From contig JAKCPI010005294.1 in the NCBI GenBank assembly GCA_023213315.1, positions 244,878 to 308,877 of the forward strand: DNA of 64,000 bases. Direction: 5' to 3'. This document shows, one piece after another, positions 46,259-58,048 of the stretch. A model generated the notes under the pieces. It saw only the letters and a list, made by a program, of their open reading frames with translations, made no database searches and was not told the DNA's origin. Within the stretch, counting starts at the first letter, position 1, and every line of letters begins with the position of its first letter. The stretch is from Euborellia annulipes (lineage: Eukaryota > Arthropoda > Insecta > Dermaptera > Anisolabididae). The position numbers and the translations under genes were made by a program.

Positions 46259-47584
46259 ACGATAATCGTATCTAAATACACAGCATTTTATTTAAATTAC
46301 CGAAGTTTATAGCTGAAGAGTTCAAATTATCGAAAAATTCGAATTATCGAGAGGCGACTCTATCTGGTGTCATATAGTCCCACCAGATTTATTTGTGCAA
46401 AATTTTGAATAGAAAAAAAAATTTTTTTTAATTAAAAGATTAATTAATTTCAGTTAAATAAACTATATGGCCAACTAGTCCTTGGTTTTGCCAACTCGGC
46501 CCAACCTAGGGGGGGGGGGGGGGGCTCTTCCAGCCTCCCTTAGCTACGCCCCCCTGCAAGTAGGTGAAAAAAATATTTACTCTTAAAACAATGTCATTGT
46601 TTTAATGATAAAGACGCGTCGACTTTGTCGCTTGGTTTGAAACTCACTTAATCCTCTCATCTAATCAGATAGATAAATATCAATTTGTAATTCCCTTGTT
46701 AAAATATATAAATTTTATTTATTTTAGAAAGGAAAAGAAGCTCATATGCCCTTCCCTCCCCCCCCTCCCGCACTCTCCTACTCTCTCTCCTATTAAATCG
46801 CCTTAGGCTGAAAAAATTATGAGAAAAAAAAAAAAACAAAGAAATATAAATCCAAATTAAGTTGAATTTTTTTTGTTGCAGGTAGTCAGTCAGTTAATGA
46901 AATAATAATTGCTAAGAAAATGGAATTATTTAAGATATCATCTTAAAAAAAAATAAAACTTTTTTTATACAAACTAAAAGTTTAAAATAATTGGTCTTCT
47001 GTTCTGAGCATTATCCCACAATCATTTATTAGTTTACTATAGCAATTAATAATAAGATAAAATAATTATAAATTGAAATTTCAATAACTATAAAAAATTC
47101 AAAAATAGATTAGCTGACAAGATTATAAAAAAGTAAAATTTATAATCTGAGTTTAAGGCAAATAACAAACTTAACGAGCTTTCATAAAAAATAATTTGTG
47201 CAAGAAATGAAAACCCACCTCAGTAAAATTCCAAGGATATTTTATTATTATATTTTCTGGAGCTTCGGCTAATATGACCAATGGCAAGAAAAAATATCTT
47301 CTGAATTTAATATTAGAAAAAACATAGTTCAAAATAGGAAATAAATCAAGTATTACGTAAGCAATTTTCGCTGTTTTAGCCTCTCTCTCGTCAGAAAAAA
47401 AGTACTTTTTGTTGCTGGAAATTCGTATATACTATATGCAAGGGAGTAAAAAGAGTTGTAGCCAAGCGGGATAGAGAGGAACCTACCTGCAACAAGTTGA
47501 CAAAAGCAGTGTTTAATTTTCCTTTAAAAAATAATAATCAAAATTTTTTTTGAATTTTTGACTATACCCTAACTATCTAATCAG
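46259..47584. other. AT-rich, no gene; repeat scraps
   Basis: A large-hairpin remnant (CTGGTGTCATATAGTCCCACCAGA) is at 46363..46386. A hAT-like right end with a G-run and TAGCTACGCCCCCCTG is at about 46541..46556. No gene. Confidence 0.4.
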
Positions 47585-47650
47585 TACACAACTTTCTCTT
47601 ACCTTATTGAAGGTAAGAGAAAGTTTTGGGCTGTGTGAGTATCACATCAT
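47585..47650. repeat. Large hairpin of twin-hairpin family, partial
   Basis: CACAACTTTCTCTTACC, a TTATTGAA loop and GGTAAGAGAAAG form an 11-12 bp stem. The outer arms have decayed. Confidence 0.6.
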
Positions 47651-47769
47651 CATTTATATTTTATATAATTTTGTATAGGTTCATATATAACAACTCTATC
47701 TGCATCTCAATGGTGTACACCTTTGTGTCAGTAGGGTGGGATTTTCTCCCACTCTCTTATCCTAAGAAG

Positions 47770-47870
47770 AGGCTTCGGCAATGTTGAATTATTTGCTGCA
47801 AGCTGGATTCGAACCCGGGTTGTGTTTAAACTTTATATCCATACTTCGCAGCTACTTGCCTTCTCTATTT
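47770..47870 (-). repeat. tRNA-like pseudogene or SINE head
   Basis: On the minus strand, GGCAAGTAGCTGCG (weak A box) precedes GGGTTCGAATCC (perfect B box) by about 40 nt. The minus-strand sequence past the B box does not complete an acceptor stem. Confidence 0.45.
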
Positions 47871-50436
47871 GGAATATAAGGTATAAACAGATTATATTAA
47901 ATTTTTTTGAATAATTTAAACAAAAAATTTTGTACAAAGACTTTAAATTGCAAATTCCATCATGTTTAATCCAGTAGGGCCAAGTTATTAATATTAAAAT
48001 GGGCGGGCCCGGGATCATTTTGGGTCCATCTACTCTTTCCTATACTATTTAATTTCAAATTTTATCGAAATCGGACTAGGGGGGGGGAGGCAAATTATAT
48101 AAAATAGAGAAATTTATTCAAAATTGTTATATTTGACTTGGAAAAGGTATAATTATATCTATTTAACTTTCTAAATTACAAACAATCTACTAAAAATTGC
48201 GTCTTTTATTATTTTGTTATAAAAATTTGGGCAGAGGTTTTGTTAAAGAAAAGCAGGAATGTTTTGCAATTTTTTTTTTTTATATAATTTATTCCCATTT
48301 TTAAATTATTTTTCAATTTAATTATTATTTATTTAAATTACGAATATTGAATAAGAAGTAGAATATATAATAATAGAGTGATGTGTAATAGATTAAAGAA
48401 ATAAATAATATTCTTGCTAATTAAGAAGGCAAAAGAGTTTTTAGCTCGCTTCTTTTACCTGAATATAGCCGGAAGGTCTAAAGAAAATTAATATAAAATT
48501 ATCATTAGATCAAAATAAAATGAGAAAGGAGCCAATAAATTCTTTAATTTTTTTCAACCACTCTTAGAATTCTCAGCATGTACTTGATCAGAATTAAAAA
48601 TTTGGAAACTTCAACGCTCATTCAAGAATAACAAGAAATTACTTTAAGAGGAAAGTTTTTGATTTTTTTCTTTATTTTTAGGTATCAGTAGTTCATCCAG
48701 AGAGTGAAATTGGTGAACTACCTTCAAATAGTTGGAAATTTAAAAAAATCGGAATAATATTCTCTCATTTATTAGAATTCTAGTATTTCTCTCTCCACAA
48801 TGTCAAAAAGCCTTTTTCTAATTATTAATAAAAAAAAAAAAATTGTGAAAGCCTTAATCACATAATAATGTCATTTCCACTTGATGTAAAATAATAATAA
48901 TAAAAAAAAGTAAACAAAAAGAGCTCTTGCAAGAGAGTTTTCCTGAGACGTTTTTTTGTTGATTTTTCATAAATACGAAAAAAAAACTTGAAGATGTTCT
49001 TTATCTTCTAAAATCGAAGTTTATTTACTAATGCCCTTTTAAATAACTCATTTGCTAAAAGCTTTTTAATAAATCGAGGCGAGTCAATCAATTTGAATCT
49101 CAATTTTTTTTTATAAACATAAAAGTTGACTAATTCCCATCATCAAAAATCATTGACAGACTTAGAATTTTAATTTAAATCCAAGACAATAAATCTTCCA
49201 CGACTGGAAAATAACGAAATCGTGGTCTGTTATTATAAAATAATTGATTATTCTAATTCCAAGCCATAGTTTAATGATTGCTTTTAATTAATAGTAAGGT
49301 AAAAAGTGTGATCCGCAGGTGGGTTTGGCTGCCCGTGGCCCCACCTCGTGGAGGCGGGCCCGCCTCTTTAATTGCGCCTTCGCCTTGGTTTCGTGCACAA
49401 GGGCAGCCCCCTTAAACTAAGCTTAGCCCTTTCTCCCATTGGTCTCTGAGGGTGTCCGTCCAATTTGTCCATCTAGCATTTGGATATCCACATAATTAAA
49501 GATCTCATATGAAGATAATCTTGCCAAATTTATGTGCTAAATTCTTATTCGAGATAAAAATGTAATTTACATCAATTAATAGTTTAGAAATAGAGAAGGC
49601 GTGGGTCGAGCAAATGGAATTCTTTTTCAAAGCCATGACTTGGCCAATCCGTCGCCACCGGAACGAACAAGAGGACCAAAGACCAGACGACAATTAATAT
49701 TTTTTTCCTCTACAAAAAGAAAAAATACCTCCCCAGGTATCATACGTGTATTAAACCATGTAAACTTTTGCCTAGATAAAAAAAAAAAAAAAAAAAAAAA
49801 AAAACGGTTCAATTATATTCGACGAAAATGTCATCGCGGCAAATTGTGTTAGTCGGTTCGATTGGCTTGGCACACCCAGGTTTTTTCGGCATGACTCGGT
49901 CACAAAACAAATGCGACCTTGACTGACGGAGGTTCAGCTCTAAGCTGAACATCTCTTTAAGTTGAAAAAAAAAATACTCATTTACCAAGAAATAGAATAT
50001 TTACATATTTTTGAATAAGCACACGAATTTCTATGATAGATTAAATAATTTTATTTTGTAGAAGAATTCAAGAAACATGAAATGGTTGGTTAATAAAAAA
50101 GTTTTATAACCGGGGGCGGGGGAAAAAAAGCGAAATGAAAATCAAGAGAATAATAGAAAAAAATGGCATTAAATTTTTGGTATTTCAAACATAAAAAAAT
50201 TTAGTTTCAAAAGTGTACCCCATCCCCACTATCCCCCTCTCTCTCCAAAATAAATTAAAAAGCAAATAGCTCAAATAAAACTATTTAAGAAATTGACTTG
50301 CAAATTTTGCATGGATACCGGTATTCCACCCCTTGATTTCTCATAAGTTTTTCCGGCTCCTTTGGATGGCTACACAGAGTGTGCAAAAAATTGCACACCT
50401 TTACGTGTGTGGGCGTCTTATTTGAGAAACATTTTT
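47871..50436. other. Low-copy region with island 49290..49470
   Basis: The island includes CTCGTGGAGGCGGGCCCGCC and is exceptionally GC-rich for this window. A second, smaller patch is at 49820..49940. A poly-A run (49778..49804) interrupts frames at 49601..49852. None of these encodes a recognised protein. The remainder is AT-rich. Confidence 0.3.
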
Positions 50437-51617
50437 ACTTTCTCTTACCTATATGTGTAATATATAGTGAGAAAGTAATGCGATCATGTCAAAAATTAGA
50501 TGTCGAAATTTTGATGAAAATACATGTTTTTGTCTCCTGAGTCCAAAAAAGTGGGTCCCGCAAATTGGTCTGTGGGTATGTGCGTCTGTTTAAGGATTTT
50601 AAGCATTAAGGAAAAGAGCCACGAGGCTGAAATTTAATATTTAAGTTAGGTATTCTCTCGGGGAGTTAATATTAGCTCTTGAATAAAATCGACCAAAAAT
50701 ACTAGTACTTTACTAATGTAGTTTTTCAGATTTTTTTTCGATTTTGTCGAAATTCGCTCTATTATGATTAAAATTCATAAATCAACTATTGTTTAGATGC
50801 TCTTTAAAAAGTATATCAGTAAAATCTTTGGTGAAAATTATTTGAAGTACACTTTACTGATGTAGTATTTCAGATTTTTCAAATTCATTTTCAGGCCCTT
50901 CCTTCCATAGAGCCAATGGGGATTTGCATGTAATTTCGAAAAGGTTTTCTCTAATTCTCATTTGTATTTATTTAGGATCCTCTATTGTGTATCAAATATC
51001 GAAATATGAGATTAAAATTTTAAAAAATAACCAGAGTTTATTTCAAGCAGTTAACATTTAAAATTCATTTTAAATACACAGAGCCTATGGAAATTTTAAA
51101 TCAATTTACTTTTTTTTACTTATGAAACGCAAGCCGTCAAGTTAAGTACTAAGGTTCTTATGGAACCCTAAATACAGTGGATCCCGATAATTCGTATTTC
51201 TCGCAAATTCGTACAAACTCCCCCCCCCCCCGAGAAAAATCCCGATAACTGGTTTTAAAAACAATATATTTCAGTCCCGCGGTAATTGGTTAAAAAGTTC
51301 GTTAATTCGTACTGTTTTTAAGGGCGGAAGGAGAGGGAGCGAGAGAGAGACAAGTTTTCTCTTTCATTCTTAATCTTTTCAGTGAAAGGAAATGAGGAGA
51401 GTGATGAGGGGAATTGAGCTTCTCTTACATTTTTCTTTCCTTTTAACAATTCACTCTTCGCATTAACAATATAATTTTTTTCTCAATTAGGTACTCCCGA
51501 TAATTGGTATTCCCGATAATTTGTACAAAATCGTCGATTCCGTGGCGATACGAATTATCGGGATTCTACTGGATATCTCGACACAAAAGAATCTGGAGTG
51601 CGTTAAGCCACCCCAGA
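50437..51617 (+). mobile_element. Twin-hairpin element with nested pogo-like MITE
   Basis: Five T precede the small hairpin. The usual blocks follow with a weak microsatellite (GTGGGTATGTGCG), then body. The MITE at 51175..51571 lies just before the decayed large hairpin (about 51580..51617, CCCCAGACTTTT). Confidence 0.75.
51175..51571. mobile_element. pogo/Tigger-like MITE (397 bp)
   Basis: CAGTGGATCCCGATAATTCG at the left pairs with CGAATTATCGGGATTCTACTG at the right apart from a few mismatches. TA precedes the left end. The undisturbed host reads AAATATATCTCG, so the right TA has likely mutated to GA. The ends and TA target fit pogo/Tigger MITEs. The interior repeats GATAATTCGTA and GATAATTGGTA in both orientations. 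No transposase. Confidence 0.75.
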
Positions 51618-52136
51618 CTTTTCAGTTTTTGAGCTCTAGTCTTATTTAATAGTGAAATATCCAATCTGTTTAATAGAACTTTTGTATATTCAATAATTTT
51701 AATATTTTGAAGATTTTAATTTTAAATTGATTAAAAAATCCACCTCCCATCATTTAAAAGAAATGAGTTTTTATTAAAATTAAAAAAAAAAGATAGAAAG
51801 ATGGGAATAGTTGGTTCGTTCTCTTGATCAAAATGGTGTGGGCATCTCTCTCTTTCTCTCTATAAGATATTTAAATTCATTCTTTCTCAATTAATCGCTT
51901 AATAGTTATTGCCTTGAAAAGAACTTGGGCCAGCCTCACTCACAAATAGTAATTAAATTTCGAAGAGAATTTCAAAAGTCATTAAAATATCTATCAACCA
52001 TCAATCTCGTATTTGACAACAATCAATTAACTCGATATATCTAATTAAACAACTTGGAGGAAATTCAAATTACTGTGACAAGTGAACTCGATCAAATTTT
52101 TTTAATTTAATAATTTTTTTAGTTATTTTATAGAAT
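51618..52136. other. AT-rich, no gene recognised
   Basis: No motif beyond simple runs. Confidence 0.4.
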
Positions 52137-52625
52137 AACTAGCCGCGACTCCCGCCTTCGGCGGGCTTCGTCCCTCTGGACCCTCGCCTTTTCTTAATTA
52201 TGAGAAGCTTGACGTCTAGACAGGGGGGCTTCCCCCCTGAACCCCCTCAGCTGCCTCGGGCCCACCTGCGGCGGACCCTCACCTTTTCTTCTTAATTATG
52301 AAAATAAAATTATTATTATTCCATTCCAATTCAGTGCCTGCTTGAGGATTTGTTTACATTCATGGAATACACAAATGCAAAGAATAAATAAATATTTCTC
52401 AAGGCATTTCCTATGGGAGAAATCGTAACTTAATCAATTAATAATTCAAAAAGTTATAGGCATTTGTGGATGAAAATAATTTTCCTGATAATCCCGAGAA
52501 GGTACTCTTCATGCTTAAAAAATTTCATTTCAAAATTCCACCGAGAAGTTGTCTAAATAGAGCGTGACAGACGGACGGACTGCAGACAGACAGACGGACT
52601 AGCGAATTATTTATATAGATTAGAT
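52137..52625 (+). mobile_element. Retroelement-like repeat
   Basis: The start ACTAGCCGCGACTCCCGCC is GC-rich. A middle with TGCTTAAAAAATTTCATTTC and an end with ACAGACGGACGGACTGC, CAGACAGACGG and ATTATTTATATAGAT follow. This head, TTTCATnnnAATnnG and (ACGG)n-type tail pattern is common in arthropod repeat families of the non-LTR kind. No reverse transcriptase is present here. Bases 52318..52360 are shared with SINE 2 at 38250..38410. Confidence 0.45.
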
Positions 52626-53054
52626 TTATAATAGTTTTATACATTATACAGAAAAAATGACTCTAATTACACTACTCGGCAAGAAAAAGCCCCGAAATAA
52701 TTCCTTCGGACTCTTAAGTGAAATGACCTCCTGAATCCATCCGTTTTACCCCATCAAGTATCGTTTATGAGTATTATTTCTCTAAAATTATTTTAGCTAT
52801 TTTGAAATTCCCAATTTAATTCTACTAATACTCTCCTATTAGTCTAATGTTGGAAAGAATTTTGGTTGAATTTTTTTTTAATGAAAAAAAATTGGCAACA
52901 TCAGAATCGAAGGGAGTTAAAAAAGATTAAAACAGATATAGAGTTAGAATTGGCAACGAACCAATTTATTATAAAAAAAAATATCTGAATCAAAATATTT
53001 ATAATGATCGATAAGTTTATTTTATAAATAAGAAATGGCGAAACTGTTGAGAAG
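52626..53054. other. No gene recognised
   Basis: Ordinary AT-rich sequence. Confidence 0.4.
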
Positions 53055-53590
53055 CAGCCAAAAAAACAAATACTCTGAATGCTTTACAATTTCCCGGAGA
53101 CGTTTCAGTGCATTTATTTATGCTCCATCTTCAATTCTTTAATTGTTATCTGTGCTCAGAGTTTGTAATGGTTGAGATCTATAGGCCTACATATGTTTTA
53201 TAGTTTGAATAATAAAATGTATAACGGACTTGCAATGAACGACGATGGCATTCCAAACGACTTAAATAAATTAAAAATATAAAAGGGTTTTAATAATATT
53301 AATAAACGAAACTGTAATCGCTCTTTTCTTTCTTCATTACTACTACATAAATTAAATTCGTTAAATTTTTGGAAATTTCTTTCAAACAAAAGGTGTTTAT
53401 TAAATTAAATAAATCAAATTCGTTTGGATGACCACCATCGTTCATTGCAAGTTATGTACATTTTATTGTTAAAAATATAAAACAAGTCATACCTAAATCA
53501 TTACTACTAACTCGGGGCACAGATAACAATTAAAGGACCGAAACGTCTCCAGGAAATTGTAAAGCATTCAGAATAATTCCTTTTTGGCTG
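53055..53590. mobile_element. Fold-back element with GAAACGTCTCC motif
   Basis: Outer arms (53055..53165 and 53511..53590) and inner arms (about 53205..53275 and 53400..53480) pair, leaving a loop of about 115 bp. The outer arms carry TTACAATTTCC and, on the minus strand of the left arm, TTGAAGATGGAGCAT then GAAACGTCTCC (motif at 53096..53135). The right arm has lost the first half of that motif. The arms differ enough to imply age. Confidence 0.6.
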
Positions 53591-55559
53591 CCATCTGCCC
53601 TTCCTCCCAACAGTTTATTTTATTCTTCAATTAGAAATTACTGTAAGAAAGGAAAAAAATTTCGGAAAGCAATTTCTGTCAGATATGCGAATTGACAGTT
53701 ATGAAAGCCCCTCTTTAAGCAGCTACAGCACAAATCAAAATTATGAATATTTTTTCTATTTTTCTATCTTTATTAGAAGTGTCATGGGAGAACCAACAGA
53801 TTTTTGAATATTAAAGGTAAAAATGAAAGCACAATTACGAGTCGTGTGATACTACGAATGTTTTATCTTGATTATTACTTTCTTTAGATTGGTTTAACAA
53901 TATTTTTCATACGTGAAAGAATCAACAGTAATTTTTCTTAGGGTTATTCAGACCTTTTCGTCCTATTTCATTTATTATGTGATTGATAGAAACTTTTTTT
54001 ATCATCTATTTAGGTAAAAAAAAAAATTAGAGAAAAATAAGAGTTTTTTAGCGCTCTCTACTTACCAGTCATTAACTGTCGTTTCGTTTAGAGAATAAGT
54101 TTTCAAATTTATTTAAAAATATGTAATAATTATTATATATTCCGAGAAAATACTCTCGAATGGTACCTCATCTCCACCTTTCCTTCTCCTACTCCAAGAA
54201 GATAAAAAATCTAATTGCCGTTAAAATTCAAGTTTGAAATAGTGTGGGACGAAAGCCATGCCTGCAAATGGCCCTCTTAGCAGGGAAGACTCGCCGGGAC
54301 GCATATTAGTCGGTTTAATTATGGCTAATTGCGAATCAAGAACATTGCGATAAAATAATGCCCGGATCGCGTTTGAAATGCGTTGACAAGAGATTAGCTT
54401 TTAGAAATCGAAACAGAGATGTTAACACTCGCCCTTTTCTATTACATACACTCTTATCAGATGCTAAGAAATATTGCGGAATCGTTATTGCATATCTAAA
54501 CTTAATATATATATAATAATAATAGTAATTAGGGACAATAAAGAGGTCTAATTACCTTTTCATTCGAAGTCAAGATTTAGAAAAATATAAGCGTATAAAA
54601 TAAAGTAAATCAGAAAACTTGGAGAAAATAAAATATTAAAGAGACTTTTGTTAAATTTAAACTGGTAACCGTTGGCTCTAGTTGGAATGAAATCTTAAAA
54701 CATTTCAGAATTAATACAAATACTCACACGATGGGTGCGAAATACCTTTAAAAGTTTTATATTAATAAATAATATATTGAAACATATAAGCTAGTGTTTT
54801 TAATTTAATTTTCCATAATTATGTTGGTTTAATTATTACTTTGAACAAAGTATACAAACTGATTCAATGCATTGTTCAATATATATATATATATATATAT
54901 ATGTAGATTGTTCAAAGTGAATGCACCCACCTGATGACGGCTGCTGTATTTTATTGTAAATAATAACAATTTTTGTATTATTATTTGCTAAAATAAACCA
55001 CGATATATGCCAAAAAATGTCTTTATTTCAATAAGGACTTTAAAAAAGTAAAAATATATTTCCGAAAAATGTTAATTATATATTTATTTCTTGTGTGAAA
55101 AGGGGTGAAAGTCCCAAGGACCATCTTTTTGTTATCTTTTATTTTTTAGAGAAATAATAGCAATTTTCATTTAAAAAAGGACCAACCTGAATTAAACATC
55201 TTATTTTTTTTATTAGTTTTTAAAACATTTTTCTTGAGAAAAAATTTATCCCAAGATGATCAAAGAAAGGATCTCAGTCTCCCCTACCACAATCCCTACA
55301 CACCTTTATTCATTGACTACCTTTTTTTTTATATATATGAAGGAGTGGCCCAGATTGGATCTCATCAAAAAATTTTAATTTTAAACTCCATAGATAGAAT
55401 CAGTAAAAAGCATTATAAAATTAGGTTTCAAAGCCTCCAATGGCTGACTTTGAAGTTCTAAAAAATTTAATTTTTATTTAAAAGTAAAAATATAAAGATC
55501 TTCTAGAAAGTTCACAAAACAAAAATGCTGTTTATAAATTAAAAAATATGGGGAATGAC
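53591..55559. other. Low-copy region with island 54230..54440
   Basis: The island has homeodomain-type cores TTTAATTA (54314..54321) and CTAATTG (54325..54331) among less AT-rich sequence, compatible with an enhancer. A (TA)n run lies at 54880..54901. The frame at 55234..55461 (75 aa) has no recognised motif. Confidence 0.3.
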
Positions 55560-55601
55560 TTCCGCGAGACTTTCTCGTATGTTCTTTTGGAATTACGTCT
55601 G

Positions 55602-55634
<33 letters not shown>

Positions 55635-56087
55635 CACAATTGCTTAAAACCAAAGCAGCATGAAATTTGGTATAGGGGCTATGCTCTTTACACTAAAATT
55701 GTAGATTTCTATCAACTTTTGGAGTAAATACGTCACTTAGAAGTAGTTTTCAGAAATTTTGAAATTTTCAATTTCTTTGTTATATTAGGATAAAATACTC
55801 AATTTTAAAAAGTTTTTATTCTCTGATATTTTCCCGAAAACTGAATAGTTTTTGAAATAATCACAAAAGAAAAAAAACATTTTTCGTTAATTTTGGAAAG
55901 AATCAAAACAAAATCATACAGGTGTCATTAAAAAACATGTAAATATAAACAAATGAATTTGTGAAACAAATAACATAAAGCCCAAAATGGTATTTTTGGA
56001 CTCAGGGAGGTCTAAAACGTGGAGAAACATCAAAATCTCGAAGTCGAATTTTTTTACGATTACAATACTTTCTCTAAACGAGAAAGT
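55560..56087. mobile_element. Diverged twin-hairpin relative
   Basis: A GAGACTTTCTCGT start, a GT run (55603..55632), a separate body with CCGAAAACTGAATAGTTTTTG and an ending CAATACTTTCTCTAAACGAGAAAGT. The end blocks (GGACTCAGGGAGG, ATCAAAATCTCG) show kinship, yet the body is unlike 14871. Part of this body also occurs near 25575..25625. Confidence 0.45.
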
Positions 56088-56691
56088 AAAAATTATGCCA
56101 AATAAAAAATTTTCATGCTAAAGGGGGGTATTACAATATTTTTATCTACAGTAAAAATGAGTCTGAATGTCTATAACACAAGGCAAGTAAAATTTTTTAA
56201 CTGTATCTTAATGATCTAATCATTTTTTTCTTTTTAAGAATTTAAAATGAATTCTTTTCGAAAATGCATAGGAATATTTTTTTTTATATTAATTTCAGTA
56301 TTTTATTTAATATAGCATAAATTCAAGTAAGAGCATTTCAAACTTCTCCCTCCTTTCCTAACTTCAATCCTTTTAATGAAAATTCTCCTTTTTAACCAAT
56401 GGCCATCTAAAAATCTTTCTAAAGTTTCCTCATTTTTATTAAATAAAATAATTTCGGGAGAAGATGTTAAAAAGATTAGGAGGCAAAAAACTAAGCAACA
56501 GGGTGGGATCTTTTCGTCTGAAACTATAACAGATAAGAAAACTACGAGTATGTCTCTGATATTAAATTAAATTAACTTTCTCAAGAGAGAAGGTAGAGGG
56601 TATGAAAAATTGAATTATTCTTAAAATGTCATATTTTAAAAATTTTTTAAATTGAAAAAATTTAAATGAAAATAGAAAATTCAAAAGGCTC
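56088..56691. other. AT-rich, no gene recognised
   Basis: The 64-codon frame at 56376..56570 has no recognisable features. Confidence 0.4.
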
Positions 56692-57223
56692 AGAGCACAA
56701 CTTACAATTTCCGAAGGTCAAAGAAAGTTGTGTTATCTGCTTGTCACACCAGGTTTTTTGTTTCGACATATAGTTTAGTTTCCGCCGATATATTAGAATT
56801 CAAGATTTAAAGTTTATAAACATAGAAAACGATTTATATTTTATTAGCTTGACAACCATATCATATGATGTACAAGAGTAAAGTGTGCCTTAAGAAATCA
56901 ATGGTAAGAGAAAAATAAAAATATATCCACATTTTAAAGAAAAATAATCGATTTTTAAATTTTAATCAAAATGGTTAGAACGAATTTTGAGAAAATCGGA
57001 AAAAATTGCAAAAGTACATCTGTAAAGTACAAGTACTCTTTGGCCAATGTTGTTTAAAAGCTTATTTTCACTCCTCAGGGGGGTCTAGCTTAAATATACA
57101 ATTCCAATATCGTAGCTTATTTCTTTCTTGTTTTAAATTGAACACAGAGAGACAGGCCATTTTGCGGGATCCACTTTTTTGGACTCAGGGGACCTCAAAG
57201 CATATATATCCATCAAAATCTCC
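56692..57223 (-). mobile_element. Twin-hairpin element, subfamily 3, interrupted
   Basis: Large hairpin (56692..56756), the GCCGATATAT-AGAATTCAAG block also found at 29291..29924, body and CCATCAAAATCTCC, where repeat B is inserted. The small hairpin is not found after the insertion. Confidence 0.7.
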
Positions 57224-57494
57224 AACATGGGAGTTTTTAATTATAGTATTTTTATTTGTTTTATTTTTTTTTTTTTTTTTTTTATTTTTATTTGTTTTAT
57301 ATTTATTTTTATTTGTATTAATTACTTATTAAAAATATAAATAAAGTACAATGTTTCGAATTCTTATTCTGCAGATAAGAAAGTCGAAACGTTGTACAGT
57401 ATTTATATTTTTAATAAATAATTGACACAAATGTGGTCTATAATTAAAAACCCCCATAATAATAATAATACAAACCACTAAAGCTTTAATAAAC
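57224..57494 (-). mobile_element. Repeat B, inverted double form, 9-bp duplication
   Basis: AAAATCTCC occurs at 57215..57223 and 57495..57503 around the insert. Two B halves face each other with CTGCAGATAAGAAAG at their junction, and a T-run of about 20 lies at 57264..57283. Duplications of 8 and 9 bp in the two datable copies plus partly inverted copies resemble Penelope-like retroelement behaviour. Confidence 0.65.
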
Positions 57495-57503
57495 AAAATC
57501 TCC

Positions 57504-57601
57504 ATCCCCAGCTGTTTCAAATTTTTTTTAATAGATAGGAGATATATTCTTTGATAGACTGATAAATTATTAAAAACCTAATTAATTATTTTCAACTTTT
57601 A
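57504..57601. other. No gene recognised
   Basis: Short AT-rich spacer. Confidence 0.4.
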
Positions 57602-57750
57602 ATATTTAGAAGATGAGAAAAGGTCAATTCAGTCCTCGAGAACTTCGAGAATGAAACATGTGGCCTATATATTATTTTACTATAATATTTACATGTTTCA
57701 TTCCCGAAATTTTTGAAGACTGAATTGACCTTTTCTCATCTTCTAAATAT
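57602..57750. repeat. Long hairpin (149 bp)
   Basis: ATATTTAGAAGATGAGAAAA at the left pairs with its complement at the right over about 60 bp, with four mismatches, around a loop of about 25 bp. It could be a small fold-back MITE, or a transcribed hairpin feeding small RNAs. Flanking target duplication is not clear. Confidence 0.6.
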
Positions 57751-58048
57751 GAATCAACAGTCCTGGTAAGTTCATTATTTAACTATTAATAATTATAAAC
57801 TACTTGTGAATACAACCAGGACTACATTTGTGCTGTTATTTTTATAAATGAAAAAAATAAATAAATAAATTCCACCTTCCATATTGAGCAATAACTAAAT
57901 GTTTAATTGGGTGTCCCCCTACAAGGTGGACTGACAATTTCAAAAAGTTGGTTGAAGAAGACTTCATTGCACAAGCAAGAGATTCTGCTTTTGACTCAAG
58001 TATTTTTTTACCTAATATAAATCTGGCAACATTTGCATTTAACAGATG
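57751..58048. other. No gene recognised
   Basis: AT-rich with a frame on the minus strand (57842..58084) that continues into the next repeat arm and has no motif. Confidence 0.35.
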
